A stretch of DNA of 11,201 nucleotides, taken from the NCBI GenBank assembly GCA_013204495.1, contig JABMNQ010000159.1, positions 1-11,201 of the forward strand, read 5' to 3'. Both the position numbers and the translations under genes were made by a program. Below, piece by piece: positions 6,749-11,201 of this stretch. How positions within the stretch are numbered: position 1 is the first letter of the stretch; each line of letters starts with the position of its first letter. This DNA is from Candidatus Pelagibacter sp. Its GTDB lineage: Bacteria; Pseudomonadota; Alphaproteobacteria; Pelagibacterales; Pelagibacteraceae. Under the pieces are notes generated by a model. That model saw only the letters and a program-made list of their open reading frames with translations. It did not search any database and had not been told where the DNA came from.

Positions 6749-7594
6749 ATGATTTTAATAGATGGAAAAAAAATTGCAGCTGAACTTAGGGAAGAACTAA
6801 GACAAGAGGTTGTAGAGTTAAAGGCTAAATACAATAAAATTCCAGGACTTACCGTTATTTTAATTGGGGATATGGCCCCTAGTCAAATCTATGTTCGTAT
6901 GAAAGAAAAAGCTGCGAATGAAGTGGGATTAAAATCTGAAGTAATTAGATATCCAGAAGCCGTAGAAGAAAAAACGGTATTAGATAAAATTGAAGAACTA
7001 AACAAAGATGAGAGCATTTCAGGAATTTTAGTTCAACTACCTTTACCAAAACATATTGATAAACAAAAAGTTATTGAAACTATTTTACCTGGAAAAGATG
7101 TGGACGGGTTTCACCCAATGAATGTTGGTAATCTTTCGTCAGGATATGAAAGCTCAGTGCCCTGTACTCCTTTAGGGTGTTACTTGATGATTAAAAAAGT
7201 TGAACCAAACTTAAGTGGTAAAAAAGCAGTTATGATTGGTCGCTCAAATCTAAATGGAAAGCCAATGGCTCAATTGCTTTTAAAAGAAAATTGCACAGTA
7301 ACAATTACTCATTCAAAAACTAAAGACTTAAAAGCAGAATGCTTAGAGGCAGATATTATAGTTGCAGCAGTCGGTATTCCAGAACTTGTAAAAGCTGACT
7401 GGGTTAAAAAAGATGCAATTATAATAGATGTTGGAATTAATAAAACTGACAACGGTATAGTTGGAGATGTTGCTTTTGAAGAGGTATCAAAAGTTGCAAG
7501 AGCTTTAACACCCGTCCCAGGTGGAGTAGGGCCAATGACTATTGCTTGCTTGTTAAAAAATACCATTGAGAGTTTTAAAAGATCTCAAAAATAA
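6749..7594 (+). CDS. folD: Bifunctional methylene-THF dehydrogenase / methenyl-THF cyclohydrolase FolD
   Basis: 281 aa cytosolic enzyme that interconverts 5,10-methylene-, 5,10-methenyl- and 10-formyl-tetrahydrofolate, normally with NADP. It feeds purines and formyl-Met, or oxidises C1 units. Catalytic features are present: Y48 and K52 in IYVRMKEKAANEVG, Q96 in ILVQLPLPKHI, PGKDVDGFHPMNVG at 114-127, the Rossmann signature IGRSNLNGKP at 163-172, and TPVPGGVGPMT at 254-264. In the GRSN loop the residues Leu-Asn stand where Ile-Val or Val-Val is more usual, a minor variation. The length (about 280-300) and N-terminal ILIDGKKIA are normal. The start is ATG 6749 with AAGGAA 5 nt upstream. SAR11-type bacteria rely heavily on C1 oxidation, so FolD is expected. 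It is followed after 20 nt by the metallo-hydrolase gene. Confidence 0.97.
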   Translation: MILIDGKKIAAELREELRQEVVELKAKYNKIPGLTVILIGDMAPSQIYVRMKEKAANEVGLKSEVIRYPEAVEEKTVLDKIEELNKDESISGILVQLPLPKHIDKQKVIETILPGKDVDGFHPMNVGNLSSGYESSVPCTPLGCYLMIKKVEPNLSGKKAVMIGRSNLNGKPMAQLLLKENCTVTITHSKTKDLKAECLEADIIVAAVGIPELVKADWVKKDAIIIDVGINKTDNGIVGDVAFEEVSKVARALTPVPGGVGPMTIACLLKNTIESFKRSQK

Positions 7595-7614
7595 TAAACT
7601 ATATTTTATCAAAA

Positions 7615-8670
7615 GTGACAAAGTTAATAACTTTTTTATTTATATTTATCATTTATAATTCTCTAACAATTGCTATGGAAAAAAAACCTTATCATCATTT
7701 ACCAGATGGAACTTTTAGAAATCCAGAAGGATCACCAGTAAGAACTGGAAAAGCAAAATTTTCATATAGACAATTTAGTCAGGAGAAAAAAAAAATAGAT
7801 ATGACTGTTCCAAAAGAACACGTTGTAGATAAAGAAAAAGTTTTATCTGATTTAGAAAAATATAAAAATGAAGATTACATTGCATGGATTGGTCATGCCA
7901 CTTACTTAATTAAGTTAGGAAATACAACAATTATAACTGATCCAGTGTTTTCTAAAAATGCAGGTCCTTTAATTTTTGGTCCAGATAGATTTACTGAGCC
8001 TGCTCTAAAACTAAATGAAATTCCTAAAACTGATTTATTTTTATTAACTCACAATCATTATGATCATCAAGACATGGGAACTATAAAAAGGTACCCATAT
8101 AAAAATTCAAAAGTTTTAGTTCCATTAAATCTTGGAAAATATTTTACAAAAAATAAGTTTAAAGACGTAAATGAAATGGACTGGTATGAAGAAATTCAAG
8201 TTAATGATGATTTAAAAGTAACTTTATTGCCAGCAGTACATTGGTCGAAGAGAAGCCTAACAGACACTAATAAATCTCTCTGGGGAAATTTCTTAATTGA
8301 ATATAAGGGTAAAAAAATTCTATTTGCATGTGATACTGGTTATGGAAATATTTATAAAGAACTAGGTGAAAAATACGGCCCAATTGATTTAACAATAATC
8401 AATATAGGGGCTTATGATTTCAAGCCTATGTTTGATAAATCAATTTATCACACAACACCTGAAGAAGCTTTAAATGTAGCACAAGATTTAAAAAGTAAAA
8501 AAGTAATAGGGATGCATTGGGGTACATTTGTTTTATCTCTGGAACCAATTATGGAACCACCAGTAAGATTTAAGGCTAGTGCAGAAAAGTATGGCTTTAA
8601 TAAAGAGGATGCAATTATTTTTAAAATTGGAGAAATCAACTCTTTAAAAGATATTCTCTTAATTAATTAA
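7615..8670 (+). CDS. Metallo-beta-lactamase-fold hydrolase, NAPE-PLD/RomA/UlaG-like, probably exported
   Basis: 351 aa. A zinc-binding MBL-fold domain covers about residues 85-345: IGHATYLIK at 92-100, ITDPVFS at 107-113, the metal motif THNHYDH at 145-151 (H146, H148, D150, H151), VHW at 208-210 (H209), ACDTGYG at 238-244 (D240) and GMHWGTF at 299-305 (H301). This is a complete two-metal ligand set in the order of N-acyl-phosphatidylethanolamine phospholipase D and bacterial RomA-like proteins. The substrate is unknown; phosphodiester or lactone hydrolysis is possible. The first 20 residues (KLITFLFIFIIY, then a small-residue end) look like a signal peptide. For that reason I accept the GTG start at 7615; the next in-frame Met is residue 21 (ATG 7675) and would remove the signal. 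No ATG lies upstream in frame. It is last in the hemC run, and its TAA overlaps the stop of the convergent gene by 4 nt. Confidence 0.85.
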   Translation: MTKLITFLFIFIIYNSLTIAMEKKPYHHLPDGTFRNPEGSPVRTGKAKFSYRQFSQEKKKIDMTVPKEHVVDKEKVLSDLEKYKNEDYIAWIGHATYLIKLGNTTIITDPVFSKNAGPLIFGPDRFTEPALKLNEIPKTDLFLLTHNHYDHQDMGTIKRYPYKNSKVLVPLNLGKYFTKNKFKDVNEMDWYEEIQVNDDLKVTLLPAVHWSKRSLTDTNKSLWGNFLIEYKGKKILFACDTGYGNIYKELGEKYGPIDLTIINIGAYDFKPMFDKSIYHTTPEEALNVAQDLKSKKVIGMHWGTFVLSLEPIMEPPVRFKASAEKYGFNKEDAIIFKIGEINSLKDILLIN

Positions 8671-8675
8671 TTTTT
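8661..8675. repeat. 15-mer shared by both convergent gene junctions (copy 2)
   Basis: AATTAATTAATTTTT, identical to 123-137, covers the overlapping stop codons of the metallo-hydrolase and the PQQ-type dehydrogenase genes. Two more T follow on the + strand. The palindromic part could pair only through A-U bonds, so it is at best a very weak terminator stem. Confidence 0.4.
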
Positions 8676-9734
8676 TTCCATTATCCACAAAGCATTTTCA
8701 CTTAGAAAAAATATTTTACCATTAGCAGGGTGAACTTGAATATCCCTTATTCTGCCAATTTTGTTCTTAAAAATAATATCTTCTTGCACATTAGATAAGT
8801 CATTGAATATTAATTTTCTTAAGGATTGATCTTTTAATGAAGTGACTAAGGCATGGCCATTCCATTCTTTAAATTCATCCCCTTTATAAATGGTAATAGC
8901 ACTAGTTGCTATTGAAGGCACCCAGTATTGAATGGTTTTAGTAAAACCCACTTGCCACTTAGGGCCAATAGTAATTCCAGAATAATTTTTTCCACCCCAT
9001 CCAAGAATTTTCCAACCATAATTTTCACCTTTTTTGGCTTCCCCAAACCAATCACCACCCCTTGCACCATGGTTACTTATATATATTTTTTTATCAAAAT
9101 CAGAGTATGTTAATCCTTGTGGATTACGAACGCCTATTTGATAAATTTCAGGTAGCCAGTCTGCTTTGCCTGTAAATTTCGGATTATCTTCAGGAATACT
9201 ACCATCTAAATGTATTCTTATAATGCTTCCAGGATGTTTAGTTGGATCTTGTGCGATCATCCCTTGCCCTCTTTCTCCAGCTGATGCAAAAAGGTAATCA
9301 TCTTTTATGGCAAGCCTTGAACCAAAATGATAACCAGATTGTATTGGTGGATTCGCTTGAAATATATTCTTAAAATCTAATTTATTTTTGTTAAAGGTTG
9401 CCTTAGCTATTGATGTGCTGGTTTTAGAAGAGCCTCTATCTTCAGAGTAAGAGATCCAAATATTATTATTCTTAAAAATTATATCTAAGAGACCTCCCTG
9501 ACCATCAACTAAAAAATTAAGGTTATGTTCTATGGTGTTAATATTTTTGTTTATTAGATTAATTAATTTAATTTTACCATTTCTTTCGGTAATGAGTAAT
9601 TCATTATTATTGATAAAGGTAGATCCCCATGGAAGCTCTAAGTCTATTATTTTTTTAAATTTATAATCTTGGGAAAAAGCATTCGAAAAAAATAAGGATA
9701 TAAAAATTAAGGAATAAAAAAATAAATTTTTCAA
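8667..9734 (-). CDS. PQQ-dependent sugar dehydrogenase (soluble GDH / YliI-Asd family), exported
   Basis: 355 aa, probably periplasmic six-bladed beta-propeller of the GSDH family (PF07995), oxidising aldose sugars with PQQ and Ca2+. From the chosen start, a signal peptide spans residues 1-21 (MKNLFFYSLIF then NAFS before Q22). Family marks follow: LPWGSTFI near 34, LLITERNGKIKLI at 47-59, GYHFGSRLA with the expected catalytic His H136, SAGERG at 151-156, VRNPQG at 202-207 (R203 and N204, PQQ contacts), NYGWK at 238-242, and SLKDQSL with K301. The start is uncertain. I prefer TTG 9732-9734, one base after the SDR stop, because it gives a clean short signal peptide. ATG 9759-9761 would add nine residues and overlap the SDR by 26 nt. 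It is probably co-transcribed with the SDR. No pqq synthesis gene lies in the window; the sugar substrate is unknown. Confidence 0.85.
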   Translation of the reverse strand: MKNLFFYSLIFISLFFSNAFSQDYKFKKIIDLELPWGSTFINNNELLITERNGKIKLINLINKNINTIEHNLNFLVDGQGGLLDIIFKNNNIWISYSEDRGSSKTSTSIAKATFNKNKLDFKNIFQANPPIQSGYHFGSRLAIKDDYLFASAGERGQGMIAQDPTKHPGSIIRIHLDGSIPEDNPKFTGKADWLPEIYQIGVRNPQGLTYSDFDKKIYISNHGARGGDWFGEAKKGENYGWKILGWGGKNYSGITIGPKWQVGFTKTIQYWVPSIATSAITIYKGDEFKEWNGHALVTSLKDQSLRKLIFNDLSNVQEDIIFKNKIGRIRDIQVHPANGKIFFLSENALWIMEKN

Positions 9735-9735
9735 T

Positions 9736-10446
9736 TTATGATAATTTAGATCTACCACCATCAACAGCAATTATTTGTCCTGTAATCCAAGAACTTTCAT
9801 CGGTGATTAAAAATTTTGCAAGAGCCGCAGAATCTTTTCCTTCACCTAATCTTTTAAGAGGATGTGCTTTAGCAATACCTTCTGCAATCACAGGATTTTT
9901 TAACATGGGTTCCGCAATTTTAGATTTTGATAAACTTGGAGCTATACAATTTACCCTAATATTTGGAGCAAACTCTGCGGCTAGTGTTACCGTTAACCCT
10001 TCAATGGCAGCTTTTGCAGATGCAATAATTGTGTGATTAGCAAAACCTCTTTGAGCTGCAACAGTTGAAAATAAAACAACTGAGCCTTTATTTTTTTTTA
10101 AACTTTCTTGATATCCTTTGATGGCCTCTATTGCCGAATAAAGGTTTAATTTCATACATTTATTCATATCAGCCTCTGTAACCATTCTTAATGGTTTTAA
10201 ATCAATAGAACCCACACAGTAAGCAATACCTTTAATATCATTAATATCTGATCTTACTTTTTCAATAAATCCATCTTCTAAAACGTCAGCAACAGTATAG
10301 GTGCAATCCAATTTTTCTGCGACTGCCTTTACATCACTTTCATTTCTAGCAACTAGATGGACATCATTACCAGAATTTTTTAACTGCTCAGCCAAGCTAG
10401 AACCAACGGATCCTGTTGCACCAATAATAAGATATTTTTCTGACAT
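9736..10446 (-). CDS. SDR-family protein lacking the catalytic tyrosine
   Basis: 236 aa Rossmann-fold short-chain dehydrogenase/reductase. The nucleotide-binding loop is GATGSVGSS at 9-17, a GxxGxxG pattern rather than the classical TGxxxGxG, followed by VARNES at 32-37. The structural Asn is N101 in MKLNLYSA, and S127-T128 start the catalytic segment. Lys K145 is kept in IIASAKAAIEG, but the position four before it, where YxxxK requires Tyr, is I141 (codon ATT, confirmed on the sequence). The C-terminal TGQIIAVDGG is typical. It may therefore be a non-classical reductase, or bind a nucleotide or substrate without the normal proton relay. I recall similar SDRs with SIAAAK in other bacteria, so this is probably a subfamily feature rather than decay. 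The frame is intact and shows no sign of degeneration. It starts 27 bp from the divergent photolyase-related gene, and the sugar dehydrogenase follows. Confidence 0.88.
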   Translation of the reverse strand: MSEKYLIIGATGSVGSSLAEQLKNSGNDVHLVARNESDVKAVAEKLDCTYTVADVLEDGFIEKVRSDINDIKGIAYCVGSIDLKPLRMVTEADMNKCMKLNLYSAIEAIKGYQESLKKNKGSVVLFSTVAAQRGFANHTIIASAKAAIEGLTVTLAAEFAPNIRVNCIAPSLSKSKIAEPMLKNPVIAEGIAKAHPLKRLGEGKDSAALAKFLITDESSWITGQIIAVDGGRSKLS

Positions 10447-10468
10447 ATAATTTTTAATTCGTTATATT
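10440..10468 (+). promoter_or_regulatory. Sigma-70-type promoter for the photolyase-related gene
   Basis: CTGACA (10440-10445, 5 of 6 matches to TTGACA) is followed by exactly 17 bp and then TATATT (10463-10468, 5 of 6 to TATAAT). Transcription should begin about 6-7 nt beyond the -10 box, which coincides with the ATG at 10474 and predicts a leaderless or nearly leaderless mRNA. The -35 box overlaps the start codon of the divergent SDR gene. A perfect TATAAT at 10446-10451 lacks a -35 partner but could be an alternative -10 with a leader of about 16 nt. Confidence 0.5.
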
Positions 10469-10473
10469 TAACT

Positions 10474-11201
10474 ATGAAATTGTTTTTTACACTTGGCAAT
10501 CAATTATTTCCATTAAAATACGTAGACCGCTACAAAAAAGACCATTTGTTTTATATGGCAGAAGATTACGAGCTGTGTACTTACGAAAAACATCATAAGC
10601 AAAAAATACTATTGTTTTTATCTTCTATGAGATCTTATGCGGAAACACTTAAAAATGATGGCTATAAAATAACGTATTCTAAAATTGAAGATAAAAATTT
10701 TAAAGACACTTACTTAGATAAAGTAAAGAATATTATTATAACAAAAGAAATTAATGAAATTTCAAGCTTTGAAGTAGAGGACAAATTTTTTGAAAAAAAA
10801 TTAAAGAGTTTTTTTAATACATTAAAAATAAAATGGAATATTATTCAAAGCCCAATGTTTTTGAATTCCAGAGAAGAATTTAAAAATTATTTAAATAGAT
10901 CCAAGAAGCCATTTATGGCCACATTCTATAAAGAAGTTCGAAGAAAATCGGTAATATTAATGGGTGCAGATGGAACCCCCATAGGAGGGAAATGGAGCTT
11001 CGATGATGAGAATAGAAATAAATTACCCAAAGACATTAGTGCTCCAAAGTTACCAAAGATTAATGAAACTAAACACACAATAAAATTAAAGCCTATTATT
11101 GAAAAATTATTTACAAACCATCCTGGAAATGTAGATGATTTTTGGTTTGCAACAGAACTTGAGGATGTAAAAAAATTATTGAATTTTTTTATCAAAGAAA
11201 A
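10474..11201 (+). CDS. Photolyase-related protein (DPRP / FeS-BCP cryptochrome-photolyase family), N-terminal part
   Basis: 242 complete codons are visible; the gene continues past the right edge. The protein starts MKLFFTLGNQL and shows the N-terminal (PF04244-type) half of the photolyase-related family: MAEDYELCTYEKHHKQKI at about 28-45, LSSMRSYAE at 49-57, FYKEVRRK at 151-158, and the hallmark PIGGKWSFDDENRNKLPK at 169-186. In this family the N-terminal Rossmann domain binds a light-harvesting chromophore, and the unseen C-terminal half binds FAD and a 4Fe-4S cluster; Agrobacterium PhrB is a (6-4) photolyase of this type. The FAD and cysteine-cluster residues lie outside the window, so repair activity cannot be judged here. 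The start is ATG 10474-10476, with no Shine-Dalgarno. It is divergent from the SDR gene by 27 bp. The base composition matches the rest. Confidence 0.9.
   Translation, partial: MKLFFTLGNQLFPLKYVDRYKKDHLFYMAEDYELCTYEKHHKQKILLFLSSMRSYAETLKNDGYKITYSKIEDKNFKDTYLDKVKNIIITKEINEISSFEVEDKFFEKKLKSFFNTLKIKWNIIQSPMFLNSREEFKNYLNRSKKPFMATFYKEVRRKSVILMGADGTPIGGKWSFDDENRNKLPKDISAPKLPKINETKHTIKLKPIIEKLFTNHPGNVDDFWFATELEDVKKLLNFFIKE

Noticed and set aside
8659..8677. TTAA-repeat palindrome plus T run as an intrinsic terminator
   Set aside because: Any stem would be about four A-U pairs, far too weak for a normal Rho-independent terminator; kept only as a shared sequence observation.
9557..9580. AT-rich ATTAATTAATTTAATT stretch resembling the shared 15-mer
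   Set aside because: It is inside conserved dehydrogenase coding sequence, differs from the 15-mer, and is explained by Ile/Asn/Leu codons in AT-rich DNA.
9735..9770. Start of the PQQ-type dehydrogenase at TTG 9768-9770
   Set aside because: It would extend further into the SDR gene and place extra residues (MLLMVVDLNYHK) before the signal peptide without family support; TTG 9734 or ATG 9761 are more credible.
10471..10499. Minus-strand promoter for the SDR gene (TTGCCA, 17 bp, CATAGT)
   Set aside because: The -35 box is good, but the -10 box matches at only 4 of 6 positions and lies over the photolyase start codon; other AT hexamers such as TATAAC are equally possible, so no box can be assigned.

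Overview
The window is AT-rich throughout. Codons are dominated by AAA, ATT, TTA and GAA, spacers are a few bases or negative, and the gene order around hemC/tsaD is alphaproteobacterial. Together this suggests a streamlined marine alphaproteobacterium of the SAR11 (Pelagibacterales) type. That assignment is inferred from composition, compactness and protein sequence style; no marker gene such as 16S rRNA is present. I see no mobile element, CRISPR array, tRNA, rRNA or long non-coding stretch. The largest spacer is only 59 bp.

Layout. Bases 2-139 hold the last 45 codons of an unrecognised + strand gene. A minus-strand operon follows, read from right to left: tsaD (tRNA t6A synthesis), an EVE-domain protein coupled to it by a TAATG overlap, and acs (acetyl-CoA synthetase) with an unusual lysine-rich N-terminal tail. 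A 59-bp divergent spacer separates tsaD from a + strand run of six closely packed genes: hemC, hemD, an MscS-family channel, a YggT-family membrane protein, folD, and a probably exported metallo-beta-lactamase-fold hydrolase. This run converges on a minus-strand pair, an SDR-family protein followed by an exported PQQ-type sugar dehydrogenase. Only 27 bp separates the SDR start from a divergent + strand gene of the photolyase-related (FeS-BCP/DPRP) family, which runs off the right edge.

Function. Most genes are housekeeping: tRNA modification, uroporphyrinogen III synthesis for haem, one-carbon folate metabolism, acetate activation and osmotic protection. The right end (SDR, PQQ-type dehydrogenase, photolyase-related protein) is more accessory in character.

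The points most worth a second look are: the Tyr-to-Ile change at the catalytic position of the SDR; a well-formed promoter whose predicted transcript start falls on the photolyase ATG (leaderless mRNA); the lysine-rich Acs tail encoded with A9 and A10 runs; and the two convergent junctions, where stop codons overlap by the same 4 nt within an identical 15-mer. I found no convincing new multi-gene system.
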